From the IMG/VR virus record IMGVR_UViG_3300028883_000138, positions 1-24,200 of that record: a stretch of 24,200 nucleotides of DNA, one strand, 5' to 3'. Within the stretch, counting starts at the first letter, position 1; each line of letters starts with the position of its first letter. The notes under the pieces are model-generated. The model searched no databases. It was not told where the DNA came from and saw only the letters and a program-made list of their open reading frames with translations. The DNA comes from a virus. Positions 1 to 7,529 of the stretch are shown piece by piece. The translations under genes were made by a program, and so were the position numbers.

Positions 1-205
1 TATTTGAAGAACTCGTAATTTGCGCTATGTATTCGGCTGTCTTTACATAAGACCCACCGGAATATGTGGTAGAAGAATACAAAGTCGAACCAGTAGGGAC
101 GGAACCACCTGCAGCATTATTTATATCTAAAGTAAGACCGCTCGTAAGAGTTCCTTCTAAATTCCATTTCTGCGTAACCGATGTAACTGTCCAAGTTATA
201 GCCAT
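1..205 (-). CDS. Tail fibre or receptor-binding-region protein, 3' end outside window
   Basis: The first 68 residues of a gene that runs off the left edge. The ATG at 205-203 shares a base with the TAA of the preceding gene (TAATG), and a GAGG-type ribosome binding site lies about 9 bases upstream. The visible protein begins MAITWTVTSVTQKWNLEG and is rich in Thr, Ser, Gly and Tyr with no charged stretches, as expected for a beta-rich virion protein. It follows two fibre-like genes in the same operon, which is the main reason for the call. I recognise no specific family. It could also be a small baseplate accessory or a chaperone for the fibres, and its total length is unknown. Confidence 0.6.
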   Translation of the reverse strand, partial: MAITWTVTSVTQKWNLEGTLTSGLTLDINNAAGGSVPTGSTLYSSTTYSGGSYVKTAEYIAQITSSSN

Positions 206-924
206 TATGGAGTCCTCTTATATAACTCAATATAAGTGCCAGAAACAAAGCTGCGCCCCCCAGCTCCAACACTAGTAAAAAAAGTTATACTTGTGATAGT
301 GCTAGATGTGTCCGTCCAAGATCCGTTTACTCTACCTGATAATAATATGCTTGCAACAGACCCCCCTACTGCATTATTAGCTAAAACACCTCTTTGTTTA
401 CCAGTTTCAGAGTATATATTTATTTTCAATAAATCGTTACCTCTTCCACTTTCTGCGATTTGAATTCCTCTGGAGCTTGGTTGAAACAGTATGGCAGGCG
501 CAGATATAGCAGCAGATAGTTGAACCGCATAATATCCACTTGTTGTTTGGTTATTAAAGCACATATAGGTGAAATCTCCCCCACCTGTAAGATATACTTG
601 CATAAAAGCAAAGTATTCTTTATCGACATCACCATTAAGACCGCTAAACTCAATTCTTTGAGTAGCTGCTGTTACTTCTACAGATGAAATAAATATATAT
701 GAATAAGTGCTATTGAGTAGCGTTGTAGTTGAGGCTACACTTATACTATTAGCGTATAAGGTCTTCCATGTCGTTACAGAACTTCCTATGTCATAAGTAT
801 CCGCTACATTCTCCATAGTAGTTGAACCCTTTGGGGTAATAGAACCTTGAAAACAATGATAGAAGTTTTCGTTATACTTAGTCGGGTTCATTGTTGTAGA
901 GTTTTGAATTATATTCCAAGTCAT
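205..924 (-). CDS. Putative receptor-binding/tail fibre protein, paralogue of the gene before it
   Basis: A 239-aa protein starting at the ATG at 924, which overlaps the upstream stop as ATGA and has GGGGAAG just upstream. A longer reading from 936 would add only four residues and lacks this signal. Residues about 20-60 carry the pattern YH..QG.I.P.G...YDIGS...W..LY, which recurs in the neighbouring 921-1658 protein and resembles the 'YDIGS..W..LY' segments often seen in phage tail fibres. The rest looks beta-rich, with an IEFSGLNG motif and a C-terminal ITSITFF...GTYIELY segment matching the ITSLKFV...GTTIRIW end of its neighbour. Position downstream of the tail hub supports an adhesion or host-recognition role. 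No enzymatic motif was seen. Confidence 0.65.
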   Translation of the reverse strand: MTWNIIQNSTTMNPTKYNENFYHCFQGSITPKGSTTMENVADTYDIGSSVTTWKTLYANSISVASTTTLLNSTYSYIFISSVEVTAATQRIEFSGLNGDVDKEYFAFMQVYLTGGGDFTYMCFNNQTTSGYYAVQLSAAISAPAILFQPSSRGIQIAESGRGNDLLKINIYSETGKQRGVLANNAVGGSVASILLSGRVNGSWTDTSSTITSITFFTSVGAGGRSFVSGTYIELYKRTP

Positions 925-1658
925 ATTCTTCCCCAAATCCTTATTGTAGTTCCTGAGCCTATATTATTAGATTCACTACTTACAAATTTTAAACTTGTTA
1001 TTGTATCGATAGAATTGTTCCATAAAAAAGTCTTATAAATTACTGGCCCCGCATAAGCTCCGCCTATATAATAGCCGTTTCCACCTTCATTTTTAATTAT
1101 AGTTCTAATTTGATTTAAAGTTGCATCAAAATAAATCACACTAAAACTATCGGTAACGGTAGTAGTTGCGTCTCTTGTAGTTGCGACAGACTCTATATAA
1201 GAAACGCTGCTAGTTCTAGAAGACGCAATAGAAGAACCTACGCCCGAAATAATTATTCCATAGGCTTCTTGATAACCATAATTTGAAGCTGAATCACCAT
1301 TTATATACATCCTTAAGCTAGAGGCTGTATTTATATCAGTATAATAAATCTCCATTCTATAATAATTAGCATTAAGGCCAGTAAATTCTATACTACTTGA
1401 AGTAGTAGTAATTATAGTTTCACCGACCAATCCCCAAAGGGTGCCGTCATTCGTAGAAATAGAACCACTTACATATAAATTATTGCAAAATACGTCATCC
1501 CACTTAAAGTCTTCACTCCCTATGTCATAGACTGCATCCGTAGCTGTAAGACTTTGGCCACCTCTAGGCAAGATATCCCCCTGTCTGGTGTGATAAAGAT
1601 TATCCATAAATTGATCCGCGTCTGCTATGCTACCCGCTGTAAATATATAAAAACTCAT
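921..1658 (-). CDS. Putative receptor-binding/tail fibre protein
   Basis: A 245-aa protein beginning MSFYIFTAGSIAD. Its ATG overlaps the tail-hub stop (ATGA at 1658-1655) and is preceded by TTAGGGA. An N-terminal module (about residues 20-65) contains YHTRQGDILPRGG and AVYDIGSEDFKWDD, matching the next gene downstream. The C-terminal part, from IEFTGLNANYYRMEIYYTD to ITSLKFVSSE, looks like a beta-sandwich of the type found on phage tail proteins. I infer a shared N-terminal attachment module with a diverged C-terminal binding domain. It lies directly after the hub gene, the usual place for host-recognition proteins in siphoviruses. The precise family is not identified. Confidence 0.65.
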   Translation of the reverse strand: MSFYIFTAGSIADADQFMDNLYHTRQGDILPRGGQSLTATDAVYDIGSEDFKWDDVFCNNLYVSGSISTNDGTLWGLVGETIITTTSSSIEFTGLNANYYRMEIYYTDINTASSLRMYINGDSASNYGYQEAYGIIISGVGSSIASSRTSSVSYIESVATTRDATTTVTDSFSVIYFDATLNQIRTIIKNEGGNGYYIGGAYAGPVIYKTFLWNNSIDTITSLKFVSSESNNIGSGTTIRIWGRI

Positions 1659-2929
1659 ATTTCCCTAACCTCTAAAGAGCTTACAAACTTATCTAGGTCG
1701 TGTTTAATATTCAATATCTTAACATTCTGATTAACTAGACTTATATTAAAACCTGTCTGGCCTCCCCATATGGCTTCATCCCAGTTATCAAAACCCCACA
1801 AGCTAGAGCCTGTAACAATCGCGCTTTGATAAGTCACGTCTACCCTATCTTGTACCATCAACTGTGGAACGAATTTAGCGTCAAATTTAATTTCTGTCTT
1901 AGGTTCTGAGTATTCGTTAAAAATAGTGCCCCCTATTGTTTCGGCTGTAGCCGTTACTAACCAATCATTATTGTAATTAAACTCACGCACTCCAAATCTA
2001 AAAGAAGAACTAGAATCCCCCCAGTCCCAAGTCTCTTCTTTAATATAGTAACTTGTTATTGTATCCGAGTTGTTAAATTTAACTCTAATTCGATTATAGA
2101 CCTTTCTAAGACCTTCGTCTATAGAAATTTTTCTCATTATATTATGGCCATGCGACTTATCACCATCTCCAATTCCACTAAAATGGTAACTAGCAACAGA
2201 TGGAACATCTGATTTAGCTTGGAAATAAAATTCTCCTATCTTATCTACAAAAACTACATAGTTTTCTGCCTCTGCTAATTTCTTCATTAAACCCCAACAG
2301 CTTTGACCCTGTAAATTTGTAGTAGTAGCCATATTATAATTTGTTGTAGTAGTTTGTATAGTCCAAGCCCCTAAAGAAATAAATTTTTGAAAAACTGAAA
2401 TACTATTGCTGTCTATATAATCCCGAATCTTAGTTACAACATCGCTGGCCGTCTGCGTAGCCCCTAAACCCGGTATTTTATCCGCCGGAAACTCCTCAAA
2501 TACACTACTTAAATGTTTAGTCTGGAACTGTATTATATTATCCTGTTTCTGTTTGAAATCGTTTGTAATCAATCCTATATACAGTGTAGATTCTGTAGGA
2601 AGTTCACTTCCATCTGTATCAGTGTATCCCGCTTCAATTTTAACTAGTGTTCTAAATCGACTTAAGTAGCCAAACCAAAAAGACTGCTCCTGTGTTACCT
2701 CGCTAAAAAAACCGTCATTATTAAGAACCTGAAAATTAACTCCTGAGAATTTATAAAAATTCGGCTTAACATCATCTACACTAAATTTAACATTACCCCA
2801 TTTTTTTATCAATCTTCTTGGTACTTCCTGCCAATCACTCTCATATTCACCATTGGTTTGACGTCTCTTTAAATAAAGACGCCGGAAAACCTCCATTTTG
2901 TCTCTTTTTATTAAACTTTTTAAACTCAT
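1655..2929 (-). CDS. Tail hub / tail-associated protein
   Basis: A 424-aa protein placed after the distal tail protein and before the fibre genes, where siphoviruses encode the hub (gp27/Tal-like) that closes the tail tube. Residues about 25-110 (WQEVPRRLIKKWGNVKFS, then YLSRFRTLVKIEAGY) and a C-terminal hub-like section (VPQLMVQDRVDVTYQS, LNIKHDLDKFVSSLEVREI) resemble hub proteins of the gp27/Tal superfamily, in which the C-terminal 'D.V.V.y......ileikH' pattern is common. I see no peptidase or lysozyme domain. The ATG at 2929 overlaps the upstream stop as ATGA but lacks a clear Shine-Dalgarno site. A second ATG (residue 12, at 2896) has AAGAGAC upstream and could be the true start. Confidence 0.65.
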   Translation of the reverse strand: MSLKSLIKRDKMEVFRRLYLKRRQTNGEYESDWQEVPRRLIKKWGNVKFSVDDVKPNFYKFSGVNFQVLNNDGFFSEVTQEQSFWFGYLSRFRTLVKIEAGYTDTDGSELPTESTLYIGLITNDFKQKQDNIIQFQTKHLSSVFEEFPADKIPGLGATQTASDVVTKIRDYIDSNSISVFQKFISLGAWTIQTTTTNYNMATTTNLQGQSCWGLMKKLAEAENYVVFVDKIGEFYFQAKSDVPSVASYHFSGIGDGDKSHGHNIMRKISIDEGLRKVYNRIRVKFNNSDTITSYYIKEETWDWGDSSSSFRFGVREFNYNNDWLVTATAETIGGTIFNEYSEPKTEIKFDAKFVPQLMVQDRVDVTYQSAIVTGSSLWGFDNWDEAIWGGQTGFNISLVNQNVKILNIKHDLDKFVSSLEVREI

Positions 2930-3720
2930 TTAGGTGTTTCACTCAATCTTAATCTAGCATTAAAGCCATTTCCCTTTATGTTACTTGAAAAAGTTTCGTC
3001 AAAATCGTCAGTCCAGTTCATCTCCCAAATAGTATGTTTTTCGTTTTGCCAACCTGTGCCTGTTGGGAACGGAACAAAAACTATAGGTTCTAATAAGTTG
3101 TACATAGCGTCAAAATCATCGTACTGATTATCACTAATATATTTAATTTTTATATCTGCCTTTTGGTTATCCTGAATTACATAAGTTGCGACACCACCAT
3201 CGCTCATAGTATGTTTAAATTCTCTTCTATCTCTAGAAATCTTGTAATCTCTTGCGTTCGGGTTTCTTTCTAATTGTAATATCTGACCGCTTACCCAGAG
3301 TTCGCCAATTTTCTTTTCTTCATTTGCGTCAATTGTTGAAGTTGCAGCTATTTGGAAGCTCGAAATCGTGGTAGTTGTGTTACACATTAAATATAGTGAG
3401 GTTGCGCTATTACTAGAAAACTCGCTTGTCTGGGTAAGACAGTCAGCCGAAAGACTAAATTTATTCGCTGTATTAGAGTTATAATAAATATTAAATGATT
3501 TCAAGTTTATATTCTGTAGTACTATTCTATCAACACTTTTATTACTAGAAAACTCTACTGAAATAGAAGTAGTAGTTAAATCGGAGTCATCTCCAGAAGA
3601 ACTATATATTATACTGGGCTTTCTATCAAACAACCTTGCTACTGAGGTACTTCCAGACGTAACAGTTACTATTGTAGTAGTGTTTACATAATTCTGATAT
3701 AAAAACTCCATGTTACCCAT
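2926..3720 (-). CDS. Distal tail protein-like, with a possible discoidin-type domain
   Basis: A 264-aa protein following the tape measure, the canonical position of the distal tail (Dit) protein that links tube to tip. I chose the ATG at 3720 because GAGAGG sits six bases upstream; the frame is open to 3747, and another ATG at 3711 follows the tape-measure TAA by one base. The N-terminal half contains SVEFSSNKSVDRIVLQNIN followed by SFNIYYNS, a pattern typical of discoidin/F5-8-like beta-sandwiches that bind carbohydrate or protein. The C-terminal half (TIWEMNWTDDFDETFSSNI, then GFNARLRLSE) looks like a beta-rich tail structural domain. It has Thr-rich runs (TTT at three places). The Dit role rests mainly on gene order. 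Confidence 0.55.
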   Translation of the reverse strand: MGNMEFLYQNYVNTTTIVTVTSGSTSVARLFDRKPSIIYSSSGDDSDLTTTSISVEFSSNKSVDRIVLQNINLKSFNIYYNSNTANKFSLSADCLTQTSEFSSNSATSLYLMCNTTTTISSFQIAATSTIDANEEKKIGELWVSGQILQLERNPNARDYKISRDRREFKHTMSDGGVATYVIQDNQKADIKIKYISDNQYDDFDAMYNLLEPIVFVPFPTGTGWQNEKHTIWEMNWTDDFDETFSSNIKGNGFNARLRLSETPK

Positions 3721-5761
3721 TATTGGCCTCTCTAATTTTTGAAGCAAACGTACTATTTGAATCTTGGTCTAATCTGAAAAGACCTCTATCAATAGCTGCT
3801 ACAAAGTCTTCCGGTAAGTTCTCATTAGCTAGCACCGCGCCCTCCATATGAATACTTATGTTCTGACCTCCTCCCATAATTCCTCTTTCGCCTAATCTTT
3901 CTTGAACTTCTTCATTCTCGAAAGGAATTATCATTTCATCCTTTCCTTTTTCGCCCGCTATCATCTGTGTTCCCATTGCAGAACCCTTAATTAAAGCACC
4001 TTCCTGTGCTGGTATGGGTGTAGCTGCTATAATCCCAATCTGAACCGCTGCCATAGCACCTGCTATTGCTGCCATAATAAAGGACGCAGGAGGCGGTAAA
4101 CTACTAAGTGCCATAATAATGGCCCCTGCTGCACCTATAATTGCATTAGCAATAGCGACAGCCTTTTGTGATTCTGCTTCCCTTTTTCTCATTTGTTTAC
4201 GTCTGATTTCTGCTGCAAACTCTAAAGCCTGAATAATTTGGTCTCTTTTCTCTTCATCTTTTACAACTGCGTTTACAAAAGCTTTCTTTTTCTTTAAATC
4301 ATTATCTAGTCTTGTATGCTCCATTTTAGAGTGGAGATTCATTATCTTAGAAACACCACTCACTATTTGTTGTGCTGATTGAATAGCCGTTTGGACGTTT
4401 CTAATTCTTCTTTCGGTTTCTTTCTCTTCTGCTTCTGCTCTAATTTCTGCTAACTTCTCTTGATGTAGTAATTCCAGTTCTTGCAATTGCTCATTAGTAA
4501 GCATTGCATTTTCAATAATAAATTCTCTTTTTCTGTTGATCTCTTCTATTTCTAATTCGTCTTCACTTTTACGCCACTCATTAAAAGACTGTAAGGCCTC
4601 TTGTTGCTTTTTAATAGCTTCTTTACCCGCAGCACCCATTGCTTTTTTTGATTCTTCGTTCTGTTGCGTTGTTATAGTATTGTTAGTTGTAGCGTTTGTG
4701 TTATTCTCAGTTTCGTCTGTATAAGCTGCCAAATCTCCTTTCATTGCCTTAACAGCATTACCAAATTCAGCCATTGTCTTTTTAGCGTTTTCTATAGGAT
4801 TTTCACCAGCAGTCAAGGCCTTACCAGCTTCTATTAAAGCAGTGACAGGATTTAACTTCATTACTACTTTACCACCTGCTAATGCTACATTAACAAGCCT
4901 AATTACAGTTCCTATCAACCTACCTATTCTTTCGGCAGCAGTTGCAGCACCTGACCCCACACCCACAATAGTATCAGCAAGTTCCGCTAAAGGATCGAGC
5001 ATCCCCTTCCCAAGATTGGCAGCTACATCCTCAATTCGAGCGTTCATTATACGCATTCTGTTAGCAAAAGAACCAGAAGTTCTCGCAAAGTCTCCCATTG
5101 CATTTTTACTTTGTTCTTGTGCGAATAATAAAGTCTCTTGTGCTTTTGCCTGTCTAAGGGCTTGCCCCGTAAGCTTATCCAACCCCTTTGCTTGAAGTCT
5201 TTGATTCAGCTCAGTTTCGGTAATTACTATACCTAATTCTTTTAATGCTTCTCTTTCACCAAACAAAGCTTTAGTAAGTGCCTGACTTGCTCTTTCTGCC
5301 CCACCTTCTATATTAGTAAAAGATGCTAAATCAACAGCTAAAGTTTGAACCTGACTAGAAAGATCTAGCGCAGATTTACCAGTCATCCCAAAACCAGTTA
5401 ACAGGTCGGCAGTATTAGAAAGTAGTTTTCTAGATTGAATTTCACTAAGGCCGTAAGACTCCCTTAATTTATCAGCCCAAATTTCAGCTTCATTTCCGAC
5501 ATCCTTGAAAACTGTTTTAAATTTAGATGTTGTTTCCTGTAAATCAGAAGCCGGCTTAATAATCTTTTGGTAAACTACCCCTAGAGTAGCAGCAACGGCA
5601 GTAACTTTAAAAAAGACTGTCTGCATTTGTTTAAAATTCTTCTGGAGCTTACTTTGGCTTTTTTGAAGTTGTTTAAATCTCTTCTCCAACTTAACCAAGT
5701 CGGTCAAAGCCTTATTAACATCACTCTGAATTTGTAGTAATATTTTTTCTGTTACTGCCAT
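3713..5761 (-). CDS. Tail tape measure protein
   Basis: A 682-aa protein that sets tail length and occupies the tube lumen. The N-terminus is an amphipathic coiled coil (KLEKRFKQLQKSQSKLQKNF) followed by a hydrophobic stretch. Residues about 85-190 carry the classic tape-measure core: SYGLSEIQSRKLLSNTAD, then LASFTNIEGGAERASQALTK and ALFGEREALKELGIVI. A long charged coiled coil covers about 370-470. A hydrophobic Ala/Ile/Gly segment follows at about 535-590, with AGEKGKDEMIIPFENEE near the end. The ATG overlaps the stop of the frameshifted chaperone (TAATG). At the usual ratio of about 1.5 angstrom per residue, the tail would be roughly 100 nm. No lytic transglycosylase or peptidase domain was seen. 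Confidence 0.95.
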   Translation of the reverse strand: MAVTEKILLQIQSDVNKALTDLVKLEKRFKQLQKSQSKLQKNFKQMQTVFFKVTAVAATLGVVYQKIIKPASDLQETTSKFKTVFKDVGNEAEIWADKLRESYGLSEIQSRKLLSNTADLLTGFGMTGKSALDLSSQVQTLAVDLASFTNIEGGAERASQALTKALFGEREALKELGIVITETELNQRLQAKGLDKLTGQALRQAKAQETLLFAQEQSKNAMGDFARTSGSFANRMRIMNARIEDVAANLGKGMLDPLAELADTIVGVGSGAATAAERIGRLIGTVIRLVNVALAGGKVVMKLNPVTALIEAGKALTAGENPIENAKKTMAEFGNAVKAMKGDLAAYTDETENNTNATTNNTITTQQNEESKKAMGAAGKEAIKKQQEALQSFNEWRKSEDELEIEEINRKREFIIENAMLTNEQLQELELLHQEKLAEIRAEAEEKETERRIRNVQTAIQSAQQIVSGVSKIMNLHSKMEHTRLDNDLKKKKAFVNAVVKDEEKRDQIIQALEFAAEIRRKQMRKREAESQKAVAIANAIIGAAGAIIMALSSLPPPASFIMAAIAGAMAAVQIGIIAATPIPAQEGALIKGSAMGTQMIAGEKGKDEMIIPFENEEVQERLGERGIMGGGQNISIHMEGAVLANENLPEDFVAAIDRGLFRLDQDSNSTFASKIREANNG

Positions 5762-6284
5762 TATCTTTTCTTCGCCTTTTTTCTCATTCTTTCAAGCTCC
5801 CTATTCTCTTCTTCTATTCTCGTGTTTTTATGCTCCAAGAAAACTATAAATCTTTGATAAGGCATCTCTAAAACTTCGTCTATACCCATATGGTAAAATT
5901 CACAAAAGCCCGCGATCAATTGAACAGCATCTATAACTATTTCTTTTTTTGCTCTTCTGATTGATCGTCTGTCGACTTTTTTTCGGCCTCTTCTAAACCT
6001 CCGAATATGAACACTATAATTTTAGAAAAATCTTCCATAGTTATATTTTCTGTAAAATCCTCAAAGATAAGATTTTCCTGCCTTATCTTGAAGATTCTAT
6101 AGAGCATTTGGAGAGCTTCTTTCCAGACTTCAATATTGTTGATGTCTTTTTGCATTCTGTTCTGAACGTCTATTAGTTCCAGAGAACGCAAGACAGATAA
6201 TTCACCCGGAATTATAAAGCTCCCACTTTCAAGCTCTACAACCTTGTCTTCTTGTTTAATTTTTTTTAAATTCAGTACTTCCAT
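5761..6284 (-). CDS. Tail assembly chaperone GT fusion, made by -1 ribosomal frameshifting
   Basis: The extended chaperone is read by joining 6284-5943 to 5943-5761, with base 5943 read twice. Frame 0 reads CAA AAA AAG AAA TAG. Slipping back one base on A AAA AAG continues as GAA ATA GTT ATA GAT..., giving an open frame of 60 more residues (EIVIDAVQLIAGFCEFYHMG onward, ending RMRKKAKKR). This frame ends at a TAA that overlaps the tape-measure ATG (TAATG). The fusion is about 174 aa. In lambda-like siphoviruses the long product recruits the tape measure and tube subunits during assembly. The extension has no start of its own with a good binding site, and its exact fit up to the tape measure strongly supports expression by slippage. 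Confidence 0.85.
5937..6284 (-). CDS. Tail assembly chaperone G (short product)
   Basis: A 115-aa acidic, helical protein encoded between the tail tube and tape measure genes, which is the standard position of the G chaperone. It starts MEVLNLKKIKQEDKVVELES, has a Shine-Dalgarno AGAGG before the ATG, and ends in a Lys-rich tail (SEEQKKK) encoded by the slippery A-tract. Middle residues (LEALRMLYRIF-like helix, here KEALQMLYRIFKI) suggest the usual alpha-helical chaperone fold. The short form is released at the TAG at 5939-5937; a fraction of ribosomes shift to make the GT form. Assignment rests on position, size and the frameshift signal rather than on sequence identity. Confidence 0.85.
   Translation of the reverse strand: MEVLNLKKIKQEDKVVELESGSFIIPGELSVLRSLELIDVQNRMQKDINNIEVWKEALQMLYRIFKIRQENLIFEDFTENITMEDFSKIIVFIFGGLEEAEKKSTDDQSEEQKKK
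5943..5949 (-). promoter_or_regulatory. Slippery heptamer A AAA AAG for -1 frameshift
   Basis: On the minus strand the bases CAA AAA AAG AAA TAG are read in frame 0. The last A of CAA plus AAA AAG forms the classic bacterial slippery heptamer. The frame 0 stop follows one codon later and the -1 frame stays open to the tape-measure start. I saw no convincing downstream stem-loop within 60 bases, so any stimulator is unclear. Confidence 0.85.
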
Positions 6285-6296
6285 TTATAAACCTCT

Positions 6297-7319
6297 TTAA
6301 AAATAATTTGCAGTAGCGTTTCTAATCATCATTTGTATGGAATACGCTGCTTCTGTGTTATACATTCCTGTATAAGAAAGTTCTTGTGTAAGAGTTTCAG
6401 CTCCTCCCACTTCTGGTTGATTAGAATTAAGATAAGCTGCCGGTATTCTTATAATCATCGCATAAGTAGTACCGCCCGCTGTAATAGTAACACCTGTGTC
6501 TGCTGTTATTCTAATAGCAGTCATAGTGTTATCAATAAACCTATCGTATGCTGTAGTTGTGTCAAATCTCATACCTACTGTTAGAGCTACATCTCTCATA
6601 ACAGGAGGTAAGACGGAAATATTCCGACTTCCTAGACTTCTTTGGTCTCCATCTATGTTATTATTGAGTGAAAGCTCAAAATTAGTAACATATTCAGCAC
6701 TTACGTTTGTTATAGAATCACCTGTTTCAAATGCAATGTCAACAAAGTTTATTGGCAGTACATCCGAAAAACTCACTGTAGGTATAGAACTCGAAATACT
6801 ACACCCACTTCCGATTATCTCACAAGTAAAACCAACAGGGCTTCCTATCTCACCGCTTAAAGTAAGATTGTTAACTCTACAACCTGCGTGATTCCAAACG
6901 TTAGTATCTCCTCTTCTTACTGATATAGAAAGACCTTTTACATCGCTTGAAGTGTTAGTTCCAGCATTACTTTCCATGTCTCCTGTATTGAACGTATGTT
7001 CTACAGCGCCAGCAGCAAGAGTATTAGCGCTAACGGTTCCACCCATAGCCTGTTTTACAATAAGCGCAAAAGCATCTTCGGCCACATTAACCGGCGCTTC
7101 CAAAGAACCACTTACAGTTTCATTCATTATCATTCTTTTTTTGTAATCTCTGGTCGTATTAACCGCAGGAACCTTTAATTCCTCTCGTTCCTGTTTTAGA
7201 GATTCACTATTAAACTCTATAAAAGCGGTTGCTGTAACAAAAGTCCCTAAAGTAGTTTCTTCTGCTATCCCCACCGCGCTTTGGTATCCCATCTTAGGGA
7301 CTGCATTTCCAACAGCCAT
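6297..7319 (-). CDS. Major tail tube protein
   Basis: A 340-aa protein upstream of the tail chaperones, where siphoviruses encode the tube subunit. It begins MAVGNAVPKMGYQSAVGIAE and continues with TLGTFVTATAFIEF, the 'g.q....vg.E.t.Gt.......l' opening common to siphoviral tube proteins. Then NETVSGSLEAPVNVAED matches the 'v.G.i..e....' beta strand of that fold. The remainder is beta-rich with VNNLTLSGEIGSPVGFTCEI, as in tube proteins, and an Ig-like or extra insertion may account for the large size. The start has GGAGGAA upstream. No sheath gene lies nearby, so the tail is non-contractile. Confidence is high from context plus sequence character. Confidence 0.85.
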   Translation of the reverse strand: MAVGNAVPKMGYQSAVGIAEETTLGTFVTATAFIEFNSESLKQEREELKVPAVNTTRDYKKRMIMNETVSGSLEAPVNVAEDAFALIVKQAMGGTVSANTLAAGAVEHTFNTGDMESNAGTNTSSDVKGLSISVRRGDTNVWNHAGCRVNNLTLSGEIGSPVGFTCEIIGSGCSISSSIPTVSFSDVLPINFVDIAFETGDSITNVSAEYVTNFELSLNNNIDGDQRSLGSRNISVLPPVMRDVALTVGMRFDTTTAYDRFIDNTMTAIRITADTGVTITAGGTTYAMIIRIPAAYLNSNQPEVGGAETLTQELSYTGMYNTEAAYSIQMMIRNATANYF

Positions 7320-7322
7320 TTT

Positions 7323-7529
7323 TTATTCCTCCATTTCCTGTATTATACTTCGCCTTTGTCTCACTTCCTCAAAACAAGGGTTATTTCCATTTTTCCGTTT
7401 CAGTAAATTTATTTTCTCTCCTTCTGTGACCTCAAGAGTATTATCCCCACTTGGTAAAGAAAGCCCATTTGGGTACTTTGCCAATTTAGGAATATATATT
7501 GGCCTGTGATCGATATATTTAAGTTTCAT
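7323..7529 (-). CDS. Small hypothetical protein between the Maf-like gene and the tail tube
   Basis: A 68-aa protein beginning MKLKYIDHRPIYIPKLA. The start overlaps the upstream stop as ATGA and has GGAGG five bases before it. The sequence TLEVTEGEKINLLKRKNG and then NPCFEEV resembles short proteins found in many phage head-tail regions with a 'v...ea..LlkrknG...F..v' pattern. I infer a small virion or assembly protein, but do not know its role. There is no membrane segment or enzymatic motif, and the C-terminus is charged (RQRRSIIQEMEE). Confidence 0.55.
   Translation of the reverse strand: MKLKYIDHRPIYIPKLAKYPNGLSLPSGDNTLEVTEGEKINLLKRKNGNNPCFEEVRQRRSIIQEMEE

Noticed and set aside
4842-5195. 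117-codon open frame on the plus strand
   Set aside because: It lies entirely within the tape measure gene on the other strand, has no binding site and its product (Pro/Thr/Ala-rich) looks like a shadow.
6496-6891. 131-codon open frame on the plus strand
   Set aside because: Shadow of the tail tube gene; no binding site, no family resemblance and no other plus-strand genes nearby.
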